Under the pieces are notes generated by a model. The model worked only from the letters and a program-made list of their open reading frames with translations, searched no databases and was not told the DNA's origin. A DNA stretch of 7,291 nucleotides from assembly GCA_020057535.1 (NCBI GenBank), contig JAGVFS010000072.1, positions 1 to 7,291 on the forward strand, written 5' to 3'. The DNA comes from Patescibacteria group bacterium. Lineage in GTDB: Bacteria; Patescibacteriota; Patescibacteriia; UBA2591; PGYQ01. The translations under genes were made by a program, and so were the position numbers. The stretch's first letter is position 1. The number at the start of each line of letters is the position of its first letter. This document shows, one piece after another, positions 1-5,995 of this stretch.

Positions 1-268
1 AATTTAAAATGAAAAAATGAAAATTTTTTGTATTCTTATTTATTTATATTTTTTTAAACCGCCTATCACTGAAAAATTATACTTTTCAGTTTTAAAACAT
101 AAAATCATTTTACAAAGAAAAACTATTTGTTGTAATAAATTTCTTTGGCTAAGATTAGCTAAAATTTAATTTTTTTAAAATTAACAAAGATTGAGTTAAA
201 TAAATTTCCCTTGCGCTACCTAACAACACATATAGGCATATGCATAAATTTTTACATAATTCATATTT
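1..268. other. AT-rich non-coding region downstream of ftsX
   Basis: I see no gene here on either strand. It is the region after the ftsX stop. It contains several inverted repeats: a perfect 8-bp one at 68-90, an all-A/T 8-bp one at 166-184 (TTAATTTT, TTT loop, AAAATTAA) and CATAT/ATATG at 229-242. None is a convincing intrinsic terminator for ftsX, because no T-run follows a GC-containing stem on the minus strand. The hydrolase gene that often accompanies ftsEX is not here; it could lie beyond the left edge. Confidence 0.6.
68..90. repeat. Perfect 8-bp inverted repeat, possible hairpin or terminator
   Basis: ACTGAAAA (68-75) and TTTTCAGT (83-90) are exact reverse complements separated by a 7-base loop, and TTTT follows at 91-94 on the plus strand. 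The T-run favours a weak terminator for transcription in the plus direction, for example from a gene left of the window. In the minus direction it would lie about 180 bases after the ftsX stop, with no T-run. The pairing is seen directly; the function is a guess. Confidence 0.35.
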
Positions 269-1207
269 TTACACTTTTAAATATTTTTTTATCGCCAAGA
301 TACTACTTATAATACTTAAAATAACAATAAATACAAATTGCCAGCCAAAGATTTGTAAAAAATGCAGATTAAAATAACTTACAATATTAAAATTATAATC
401 TTCTAAAAATCCAGAAATTAAAGGTTGAATGATGTACAAAAAAGGATAAAAAAGAATAATACAAAATGAAAAAGCAAAAATACCACAAATAATTGTTTCT
501 AAAATAAAAGGAATTTTAATAAACCAATTGGTTGCTCCGACAAGTTTCATAATTCCAATTTCTTCTCGACGAGTATAAATAGTTATTTTTACTGTATTAA
601 AAATAACTAAAATTCCAATAAAAATAAAAATTATTGAAATAATTAAGGTAATTTGTTGGGCTTTATTGCTAGATAAATTAAGTTGATTAATAAAATTTTC
701 ATAATCGCCAAAATCTTTATCATAAATAAAATTTTTATATTGTCTTTCGTCTAAAATATTTAAAATAGTTTTATAATCTTTTATTTTTTTTGCTTGAATA
801 ATCAAACTATCTCCCAAAGGATTATCGTCTAATTCTTGTAAGGCTTCTAAAATTTTGGGGTCATCTTTGTGTTTTTTTTGAAACAATAACAAAGCGTCTT
901 TCTTTTGTAAAAATTGAACATTTTCAACTTCAGGTAATACTTCTAAACGAGATTTGATAGAAAAAACCTGATCTTGAGATGTTTCTGGTTTAAAATAAAC
1001 GCTAATATCTATTTTCTTTTTAATAACATCAATTGAAGCATTAGTTAAAATATTTAAAACTATCAAAAGATTAATAGAAAATAAAGCTAAAATAATAATT
1101 ATTATAGTAACTAAAAAAAGTCCTATATTGCGATAGAAATTTTGAAAAGCTATTTTTATATCTCGAAAAATAGAAAAAAACATAAGATTACATTTGATAT
1201 TTGACAT
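269..1207 (-). CDS. ftsX: Cell-division ABC transporter permease FtsX
   Basis: FtsX is the membrane half of the FtsEX complex, which uses ATP hydrolysis by FtsE to control peptidoglycan hydrolases at the division site. With the ATG at 1205-1207 it has 312 residues, close to the family norm. The layout is classical: a short cytoplasmic N-terminus with NFYRN, a membrane helix at about 28-53, an outside domain at about 55-182 starting with DISVYFKP and containing NPLGDSL, then helices at about 185-209, 233-259 and 286-307. The cytoplasmic loop RREEIGIMKLVGATN after the second helix is the family hallmark. The start is uncertain. The chosen ATG begins one base after the ftsE stop, which suggests coupled translation. 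A second ATG at 1181-1183 matches typical FtsX N-termini equally well. A TTG at 1244-1246 gives 325 residues, but it overlaps the end of ftsE and its extra N-terminus looks unlike the family. No SD sequence supports the first two starts. Confidence 0.92.
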   Translation of the reverse strand: MSNIKCNLMFFSIFRDIKIAFQNFYRNIGLFLVTIIIIILALFSINLLIVLNILTNASIDVIKKKIDISVYFKPETSQDQVFSIKSRLEVLPEVENVQFLQKKDALLLFQKKHKDDPKILEALQELDDNPLGDSLIIQAKKIKDYKTILNILDERQYKNFIYDKDFGDYENFINQLNLSSNKAQQITLIISIIFIFIGILVIFNTVKITIYTRREEIGIMKLVGATNWFIKIPFILETIICGIFAFSFCIILFYPFLYIIQPLISGFLEDYNFNIVSYFNLHFLQIFGWQFVFIVILSIISSILAIKKYLKV

Positions 1208-1208
1208 T

Positions 1209-1898
1209 TTAAATAACGTATCTTCCTTTGCTTTGATCGCCAACAATTATTCCTCTATCTAAAGTTATTACTCTCTTTTTTAAAATGTTTACTATTTCTC
1301 TATTGTGCGTAACTAAAACGACTGTTGTTTTAAATTGATTAATTTTTAAAAGCAGATTAATAATTTCTTGAGCGTTAATAGAATCTAAATTGCCTGTTGG
1401 CTCATCGGCAATTAAAAGTTTAGGACGATGAGAAAGACTTCTAGCAATAACGACTCGTTGTTTTTCTCCTCCTGAAAGATATTCAGGGAAATAATTTGCT
1501 TTTTCTTCTAATCCAACAATTTTTAAAACTTGAGGAATAATTTTTTTTATTTTTTGAGAAGAAGCGCCAATTACTTCTAAAGCAAAAGCGACATTTTCAA
1601 ATACGGTTTTTTTAGGCAATAATTTAAAATCCTGAAAAACAACTCCAATTTGCCTTCTTAATGTTGGAATTTCTTGCTCATAGATATTTGTAATATTCCA
1701 TCCACCAATAATTATTTCTCCTTCAGTCGCTTTTTCTTCGGCAATTAAAAGCTTAATTAAAGTTGTTTTTCCAGCCCCGCTTTGACCAACAATAGAAACA
1801 AATTCCCCAGGTTCTATGTGTAAATTAATATTTTTAAGAGCCGTGGAATTTATTGAATTTGAAGAATATATTTTTGTGACATTTTTAAAAAGAATCAT
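1209..1898 (-). CDS. ftsE: Cell-division ATP-binding protein FtsE
   Basis: FtsE is the cytoplasmic ATPase that pairs with FtsX. The 229-residue protein is a complete single ABC domain of normal FtsE length. It has a Walker A GQSGAGKTT (38-46), Q-loop Gln89 in VVFQDFKLLP, signature LSGGEKQR (141-148), Walker B LLIADE with catalytic Glu166, D-loop NLD (170-172) and switch His198 in LVTHN. The sequence ADEPTGNLD and the adjacent ftsX make FtsE much more likely than another small ABC ATPase such as a LolD or MacB type. The ATG at 1896-1898 is the natural start, just before the ILFKNVTKIY strand. No SD sequence is visible upstream. The gene lies 43 bases after the histidine kinase stop and one base before the preferred ftsX start, so ftsE and ftsX almost certainly share a transcript. 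Confidence 0.96.
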   Translation of the reverse strand: MILFKNVTKIYSSNSINSTALKNINLHIEPGEFVSIVGQSGAGKTTLIKLLIAEEKATEGEIIIGGWNITNIYEQEIPTLRRQIGVVFQDFKLLPKKTVFENVAFALEVIGASSQKIKKIIPQVLKIVGLEEKANYFPEYLSGGEKQRVVIARSLSHRPKLLIADEPTGNLDSINAQEIINLLLKINQFKTTVVLVTHNREIVNILKKRVITLDRGIIVGDQSKGRYVI

Positions 1899-1919
1899 AT
1901 GAATTAATTTATAGCTTGT

Positions 1920-1946
1920 AAAAAACTAGGGTGGCTACAGACTAGT
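1920..1946 (-). terminator. Weak terminator-like hairpin after the histidine kinase gene
   Basis: On the minus strand ACTAG (1946-1942, including the kinase stop codon) can pair with CTAGT (1929-1925) around a 12-base loop, and a run of six T follows (1925-1920). The stem is only 5 bp, so termination would be partial at best; ftsE begins about 20 bases later and may be read through from the kinase gene. The repeat is seen directly, the role is inferred. Confidence 0.25.
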
Positions 1947-3126
1947 CTATTGGCAAAGTAAAATAAAAAGTACTCCCCCTCCCTTCTTTACTTTTTACCC
2001 AAATTTGTCCTCCATGCGCTTCAATAATATTTTTAGCGATAAAAAGCCCCAATCCAGAACCGCTTGTTTCTATTTTTAATGCTTCAGTGCTTCTAAAAAA
2101 TTTAGTAAATAATCTTTCTTGATTCTCTTTAGAAATTCCCATGCCGCTATCCTTAATAGACACTTCAATTTTATTATTATTTTCTTTTAAAGAAATAATT
2201 ATTTTTCCATTTTGTGGCGTATATTTTATCGCATTATCTATTAAATTTTCTAAAACCATTTGAATTTTTTCTAAATCAACTTTTGTTTTAGATAAAGGAA
2301 TTTTTGGTTTATCAAAAATACATTTAATAGCTTTATTTTTTATTTGAATTTTAAAATTTTCAATAATTTCTTGAATTAAATTCTCTATTTGAATCTCAAA
2401 AAATTTATAAACAAAACGACCTTCATCAAGATGAGAGACAATTAATAACGAATTAACTAATTTAATCATCCTCTCATTGCTTTGATAAGCTTTGTCTAAA
2501 AATTCTTTTTCTTCTTCTTCTGTTATCGTACCAGTATTAATCATCTCTAATGACCATTTAATTCCAGTTAAAGGGGTTCTAAGTTGATGGGCGGCAATTG
2601 TGATAAATTCTGATTTCATTTTATTAATTAATCTTTCTCTTGTTACATCATGCAAAATAATTAATGTTCCAATTGTTTCTTGCGTCTCGGTTACTACTAA
2701 TGTAGTTTGCATTTCATAAATTTTTTCTATTGATTCTTTCAAAATTAATTCGCATTGTTTTTCTCTGCAATGTCCCTCTGTTTTAGCCAAAACCTCATAA
2801 AGTTCTTTTATTTGTGGAAAATTAACAAGTTCAGATAAAACTTTTCCAATTAATTTTTCTTCTTTTGTTACGTTTAAAATGCTTTGTGCCTTAGGATTAA
2901 TTAAAATAATTTTTTGTTCTAAATCAATCATAATCAATCCATCTGTTAAACTATTAATCACCGCATCCACCTTTCCTTTTTCTTTTATTAATTTTTCTTT
3001 AGAATCAGTAAGAGCAAGATCCCTTTTAATAAGCATTTTAGCAATCTTATCTAATTCAATTAAAGAATTTTGATATTTAATCACTTCTTCTAAATCATGC
3101 TTTTCTTTTTTTAAAAAATTTGTCAT
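1942..3126 (-). CDS. Soluble PAS-domain sensor histidine kinase
   Basis: This is a two-component sensor kinase that would autophosphorylate on a His and pass the phosphate to a receiver Asp. From the ATG at 3124-3126 it has 394 residues. The order is: a charged, probably coiled-coil N-terminus (about 1-55), a PAS domain (about 54-165, with INSLTDGLIMID at its start and GTLIILHDVT at its end), and a HisKA dimerisation helix with phospho-acceptor His180 in AAHQLRTPL. The ATP-binding domain follows, with N-box ENLIDNAIKYT (Asn298), G1 DSGMGIS (326-331), F-box RLFTKFFR (338-345) and G2 GSGLGL (356-361). No membrane segment is apparent, so it should sense something inside the cell. A start 24 bases upstream (3148-3150) would add MFFLCFCY, but that ATG overlaps an extended -10 box, so I prefer the shorter form. 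A receiver gene lies two genes upstream and is the obvious candidate partner. The signal is unknown. Confidence 0.92.
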   Translation of the reverse strand: MTNFLKKEKHDLEEVIKYQNSLIELDKIAKMLIKRDLALTDSKEKLIKEKGKVDAVINSLTDGLIMIDLEQKIILINPKAQSILNVTKEEKLIGKVLSELVNFPQIKELYEVLAKTEGHCREKQCELILKESIEKIYEMQTTLVVTETQETIGTLIILHDVTRERLINKMKSEFITIAAHQLRTPLTGIKWSLEMINTGTITEEEEKEFLDKAYQSNERMIKLVNSLLIVSHLDEGRFVYKFFEIQIENLIQEIIENFKIQIKNKAIKCIFDKPKIPLSKTKVDLEKIQMVLENLIDNAIKYTPQNGKIIISLKENNNKIEVSIKDSGMGISKENQERLFTKFFRSTEALKIETSGSGLGLFIAKNIIEAHGGQIWVKSKEGRGSTFYFTLPID

Positions 3127-3148
3127 ATAACAAAAACATAAAAAAAAC

Positions 3149-3176
3149 ATTATAACACAAAGACAAATTAACCCAA
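3149..3176 (-). promoter_or_regulatory. Candidate extended -10 promoter of the histidine kinase gene
   Basis: The minus strand reads TGTTATAAT at 3157-3149, a perfect extended -10 element (TGnTATAAT). Sixteen bases upstream lies TTGGGT (3176-3171), a poor -35 match, as is usual for extended -10 promoters. Transcription would start near 3142, giving a short leader before the ATG at 3124-3126. It would exclude the ATG at 3148-3150 as the start. Confidence 0.5.
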
Positions 3177-3296
3177 TTAACCTAATTTCTAATTAATCTA
3201 AAAATTTCTTAATAATCCAATGATTAAAAAAGTCCAATAACTTTTATATTTTTTATTTAATAAATTGAAATTTAGAAATTAAAATTTATTTACACT

Positions 3297-3314
3297 AATT
3301 AGATCAATTAGAGT
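3297..3314. repeat. Two 9-base tandem AATTAGA repeats
   Basis: AATTAGATC (3297-3305) is followed directly by AATTAGAGT (3306-3314), and a degenerate third unit starting AATTA follows at 3315. It lies in the spacer upstream of the kinase gene. The 9-base phase could suit a regulator that binds one face of the helix, but such short repeats also arise by chance in DNA this AT-rich. Confidence 0.35.
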
Positions 3315-3504
3315 AATTAAAAATTAATTATTTTAATTAAACTTTGACAAATTTTATTAATTTCCCCTAAATAAGCTATTTTATTTTTTAAATAAAAAAT
3401 TATTTTGGCTAAAATAAAGGATTTTATAATATTATTCAAAATTTTTACCAAAGTTTAAATTTTAATAATACTTTTTGAATTTTAATTTATCTTTTATCAT
3501 TATT

Positions 3505-4701
3505 TTAATGTTTTTCTCCTAAAACTAAAAGACATATAGTTTCATTATGAAAAGCTGAGTTACAAATATTTGGATTAATATTGCCCCCCAATGGAGCTTG
3601 CTCGCCATAGGTATAAAATCCAATTAAAGGGGTTTCTTTGCCTAAAACATTTTGAACGGCTTGTATTTCTTCGTTAACTTGAGCGCCTAATAATTTATGA
3701 CGCGCCATACAGTCAAAAATAAAAATGGCTTTAGGTGTCGCCCCATTAAGTTGAGATAAAGCATTTTCTGCCGCTTCTTTTGCGGCTTGAATCGCTTTTT
3801 CTGGATCTCCCAACATTAAACGAATTTCTGATCCTTCTGGAACTTCGGCCGCGCAAGTGATTTCTCCTTTTTCATTTGCAATTACAACATCAACAATTAA
3901 TAATTCTGAAGAATCTTTTATTGTCCTGCCTAAAGGATAAGTATAAGCCATTTTAGCAATAGGTTCTTTAATTAATTCTTCCGCTCTCTTGCCAAAATAA
4001 TCTTGATAAATACTCAAAGCAGGTTTATTATCTAATTCCTTAATTACAGCACCCTCTGATTTCGTTACTTCCATTGGTAAGCCAATTGATTCCCAACCAT
4101 GTTTTACTCCCAACCCCCAAGAAAATTTACCAGATAAACCAATGCCAATTACAGCATCGTTTAAAACTTGATCTTGAAAATAAACAAAAGTCTTTTTAAA
4201 AGCAAAATCATCTCCAGCTGAACCGCCAATAATTGGAAAATGTTCTCCCAAGACTGTTTTAAACCCCCTAACAATGGCTGCTCCATTTCCGGTTAAGCCC
4301 TCTAAAAGACTAACAAAAAGAGAAATTTTTTCTGGAGCGTTTTTAATAACTTCTTCAGCTGCATCCTGTCCAGCTTTGATACTATTCGCTTTTACATTTT
4401 TTCCCAAACCAACTGTAAATTTAATTTGATCCGAAACTATAGCCATAACCACCACATGTCCACGAACTGATCCCTGAGTTGTGATTTCTCCTGAATCGCT
4501 ACAACCAACAACCATAGCCCCTTGAGCCACCAAATTAACCCCTTTAAGCATTTTTTCCTGATCTAAAAAAACAGAGGAAAAAACCATGATTAAATTAGGT
4601 TTTCCTCCCACCTGATCAATAGCTTGTTGACAAGCTTCTTGTCCAGCTTTTTCAGAATTAGCATTATTACTTTTACCAATTCCGGTTTTAATTAATTCCA
4701 T
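3505..4701 (-). CDS. FIST-domain (FIST_N plus FIST_C) putative sensor protein
   Basis: The 398-residue protein fits the FIST family, proposed intracellular sensors of small ligands, probably amino acids, usually fused to or encoded beside kinases, chemoreceptors or cyclic-di-GMP enzymes. The FIST_N part (about 30-220) carries GCSDSGEI (66-73), GLTGNG (135-140) and GGSAGDD (159-165). The FIST_C part (about 225-395) carries PLG (256-258), FDCMARHKLLG (329-339), GFYTYGE (361-367) and a closing FHNETICLLVLG strand. No signal peptide, membrane helix or output domain is visible, so the protein should be cytoplasmic and must act through partners; the adjacent receiver and kinase genes are candidates. 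The ATG at 4699-4701 is fixed by AAGGAG seven bases upstream. Composition is unusual: sampled lines run about 33-43% G+C against 15-23% in neighbours, and the protein is rich in Ala, Gly and Glu. Family assignment is confident; ligand and output are unknown. Confidence 0.92.
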   Translation of the reverse strand: MELIKTGIGKSNNANSEKAGQEACQQAIDQVGGKPNLIMVFSSVFLDQEKMLKGVNLVAQGAMVVGCSDSGEITTQGSVRGHVVVMAIVSDQIKFTVGLGKNVKANSIKAGQDAAEEVIKNAPEKISLFVSLLEGLTGNGAAIVRGFKTVLGEHFPIIGGSAGDDFAFKKTFVYFQDQVLNDAVIGIGLSGKFSWGLGVKHGWESIGLPMEVTKSEGAVIKELDNKPALSIYQDYFGKRAEELIKEPIAKMAYTYPLGRTIKDSSELLIVDVVIANEKGEITCAAEVPEGSEIRLMLGDPEKAIQAAKEAAENALSQLNGATPKAIFIFDCMARHKLLGAQVNEEIQAVQNVLGKETPLIGFYTYGEQAPLGGNINPNICNSAFHNETICLLVLGEKH

Positions 4702-4708
4702 AAGATTT

Positions 4709-4714
4709 CTCCTT
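4709..4714 (-). promoter_or_regulatory. Strong Shine-Dalgarno site of the FIST gene
   Basis: The minus strand reads AAGGAG at 4714-4709, seven bases before the ATG at 4701. It is the only well-placed SD for a canonical start codon in this window; the other genes start after A/T-rich leaders without one. It fixes the FIST start and suggests efficient translation. Confidence 0.8.
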
Positions 4715-4720
4715 TTTAAC

Positions 4721-4735
4721 TCACAGAAAATGTGA
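4721..4735 (-). repeat. Short inverted repeat in the FIST gene leader
   Basis: TCACA (4721-4725) and TGTGA (4731-4735) are exact inverted copies around a 5-base GAAAA spacer. They lie about 6 bases upstream of the FIST ribosome-binding site. It may be an operator half-site pair or a small leader hairpin. The half-sites are in the opposite order to a CRP site (TGTGA then TCACA), so I do not call a CRP operator. Confidence 0.35.
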
Positions 4736-4838
4736 ATTAATTAGTAAAAATAAAAACATAAAATATAAAACATTTTATAAACTCCCATGAATTATGAAAT
4801 GTAAAATAACCCCCTATTGTTACAAAAAAAATTTATTA

Positions 4839-5216
4839 TTATTTTTCTAACACTTCCCTTACTTTATCAACTATTTCCTGAGGAGAAAAATGAGCTTTTA
4901 TAAGATAATCATTAGCTCCTAAAGCTAATCCTTTATCTATGTCTTCTTTTTGTCCTAAATTACTTAATAAAATTATCGGAATTAATTTTGTAGATACTTC
5001 ATCTCTAAGAATTTTTAAAACTTCAAATCCATCTATATTGGGCAAAATAATATCCAATAATATTAAATTTGGTGAGGTTTTTTTTGCCTCCTCTATTCCC
5101 CTCATTCCATCTTCCGCTAAAATAACCTCAAATCCTTCTTTTTCTAATTTATTCTGACAAAGTCTTCTTAAGAATAAATCATCCTCCACGATTAAAATTT
5201 TCGTTTTATTGGTCAT
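4839..5216 (-). CDS. Stand-alone CheY-like response regulator receiver
   Basis: This 125-residue protein is one complete receiver domain and nothing else. It would take a phosphate from a histidine kinase and act by binding another protein. Conserved residues are all present: acidic pocket Asp12 and Asp13 in VEDD, phospho-acceptor Asp55 in LLDIILP, switch Ser85 in LLSN, aromatic Tyr104 and Lys107 in DYLIKA. The ILPNIDGFEVL stretch and the closing helix are typical. No DNA-binding or enzymatic output domain follows; the gene ends normally. The ATG at 5214-5216 is the start by homology, although no SD precedes it. The frame stays open upstream to a stop at 5301-5303, where an orphan AAAGGAG lies (see findings). 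Context suggests the PAS-kinase two genes downstream, possibly with the FIST protein between them, as partner; this is inference. Confidence 0.94.
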   Translation of the reverse strand: MTNKTKILIVEDDLFLRRLCQNKLEKEGFEVILAEDGMRGIEEAKKTSPNLILLDIILPNIDGFEVLKILRDEVSTKLIPIILLSNLGQKEDIDKGLALGANDYLIKAHFSPQEIVDKVREVLEK

Positions 5217-5295
5217 ATAATTTATATATAAAATAAAATATAAAAAGTTAATAAATAGGTAAATACCCCCAACTAACCAATAATTTATTATTCCA

Positions 5296-5302
5296 CTCCT
5301 TT
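5296..5302 (-). promoter_or_regulatory. Orphan Shine-Dalgarno-like AAAGGAG upstream of the receiver gene
   Basis: The minus strand reads AAAGGAG at 5302-5296 in the gap between the hpf stop and the receiver start. No ATG, GTG or TTG starts at a usual distance in an open frame. The receiver frame passes just after it with ATA codons at spacings of 4 and 7 bases. It may be chance, a remnant, or the site of non-canonical initiation. Confidence 0.3.
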
Positions 5303-5364
5303 ATAGAAGATTACTACTCATTGTGTATTAATTAATTATTGATTACTAAATTACCTTTTTGAAC

Positions 5365-5694
5365 TTATTTTATTTTTCTATTTTTACTAAAAGATTTGTG
5401 TTTATATTTTTCAATTTGCGTTTCTAATTTAGGAATAATTCCATCAAAGGCAGAATATACATCATTAGCAAATTCTTCGGCTCGTAAAATTTGATGAGGG
5501 GCATAAACCATTACTTCTATTCTTTGAACTTTACCATGACGATGATGATGGTCAACACTAAAATCTATATGTATTTCTAAAATTTCTAAAATATTTTCAA
5601 AATGAGTTTCCATAAGACTTTGAATCTTTTCTTCTATATAAACCTTGAGAGAAACAGTAAGTTTTACATCTTTTGTTAAAAATTTTATTTTCAT
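5365..5694 (-). CDS. hpf: Short ribosome hibernation promoting factor (HPF/RaiA family)
   Basis: Members of this family bind the 30S subunit in the decoding and tRNA region and silence ribosomes in stationary phase or starvation. The 109-residue length is the short form: one beta-alpha-beta-beta-beta-alpha domain without the C-terminal dimerisation domain of long HPF. Support comes from the first strand IKFLTKDVKLT, the helix VYIEEKIQSL (about 18-27), the strand pair ending GKVQRIEVMVYAP (54-66), RAEEFANDVYSAFD (71-84) and a closing helix with LETQIEKYKHK (90-100) plus a basic tail. A histidine cluster, DHHHRHGK (48-55), precedes the third strand. The ATG at 5692-5694 is the only sensible start; no SD is visible. 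Whether the protein acts like HPF or like RaiA (YfiA) cannot be told from sequence. Its nearest upstream gene, rodA, is about 300 bases away, so it probably has its own promoter, which I could not place. Confidence 0.92.
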   Translation of the reverse strand: MKIKFLTKDVKLTVSLKVYIEEKIQSLMETHFENILEILEIHIDFSVDHHHRHGKVQRIEVMVYAPHQILRAEEFANDVYSAFDGIIPKLETQIEKYKHKSFSKNRKIK

Positions 5695-5838
5695 AAATAT
5701 AATAATTAAAAATTAAATTAAATTTTGATTTTTTTATTGAAATAATTTAAAAAATTAAAAATTTTAAATTTAAAACAAAACAGATAATTTTTAAAGAAAA
5801 ATACACCAACAATACTCTTTTGCGCTAACAAAATAAAT

Positions 5839-5859
5839 CTAATTAAACAATTTGATTAG
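5839..5859 (-). terminator. Hairpin with 9-bp arms, possible rodA terminator
   Basis: CTAATTAAA (5839-5847) and TTTGATTAG (5851-5859) pair over 9 positions around a 3-base loop. There is one G-U pair in plus-strand RNA, or one A-C mismatch in minus-strand RNA. On the minus strand a T-rich tail (ATTTATTTT) follows. It lies about 140 bases after the rodA stop, so it could end the murC-rodA transcript, but the stem is mostly A/T. Confidence 0.25.
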
Positions 5860-5937
5860 CCCATTTAATACACACCACTCTACCTACAATTAAATTTCAA
5901 ATAATCTAACTTTAAAAAAAATCTAAAATTTTTCATT

Positions 5938-5969
5938 TCTTGTATTATTTTACTCTTGTATTATTTTTT
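5938..5969. repeat. 16-base tandem direct repeat after rodA
   Basis: TCTTGTATTATTTTAC (5938-5953) is followed directly by TCTTGTATTATTTTTT (5954-5969), identical over the first 14 bases. The second TCTTG also pairs with CAAGA at 5972-5976, so on the minus strand a small hairpin with a 13-base loop can form some 20 bases after the rodA stop. Such a tandem pair may be slipped-strand duplication or a protein-binding site. Confidence 0.6.
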
Positions 5970-5995
5970 TTCAAGACAAATTGAATATATAAAAT

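Larger units (their letters stand above)
3127..3504. other. AT-rich intergenic region between the FIST gene and the kinase gene
   Basis: No gene is visible in these 378 bases on either strand. The kinase-proximal end holds a good promoter candidate (3149-3176). A 9-base tandem repeat lies at 3297-3314. At 3371-3412 an AT-rich stretch bounded by AGC and GCT could fold imperfectly. No strong terminator is seen after the FIST stop. A perfect TTGACA on the plus strand (3344-3349) has no matching -10 box and no gene after it. Confidence 0.6.
5695..5995. other. AT-rich intergenic region between rodA and hpf
   Basis: No gene is seen on either strand in these 301 bases. Just after the rodA stop is a 16-base tandem repeat (5938-5969). 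A 9-bp near-perfect hairpin lies at 5839-5859. A short stretch with more G+C (about 5818-5900) includes TTGCGCTAAC and several ACC/CAC triplets; I could not match it to a known RNA family. The hpf promoter should be here, but the sequence is too A/T-rich to choose one. Confidence 0.55.

Noticed and set aside
197..222. tRNA-like fragment (minus strand GTTAGGTAGCGCAAGGG)
   Set aside because: No matching acceptor, anticodon or T-arm can be found at the right distances.
2879..3073. Plus-strand open frame of 64 codons
   Set aside because: It lies wholly inside the kinase gene on the other strand, across its PAS region; the product resembles no family and there is no ribosome-binding site.
3344..3373. 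Perfect TTGACA on the plus strand as a promoter
   Set aside because: No acceptable -10 box lies 16-18 bases downstream and no plus-strand gene follows.
3371..3412. Large hairpin bounded by AGC and GCT
   Set aside because: The arms are almost all A/T and match only in part; this is expected by chance in DNA of this composition.
4721..4735. CRP-type operator before the FIST gene
   Set aside because: The half-sites are in reversed order (TCACA then TGTGA) with a 5-base spacer, not TGTGA-N6-TCACA, and no CRP gene is known in this context.
4939..5157. Plus-strand open frame of 72 codons
   Set aside because: It is antisense to the well-conserved receiver gene; the open frame follows from the codon use of that gene.
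5811..5900. Possible small RNA in the slightly G+C-richer stretch between rodA and hpf
   Set aside because: Only one near-perfect hairpin is evident, and I recognise no tRNA, riboswitch or other known fold.
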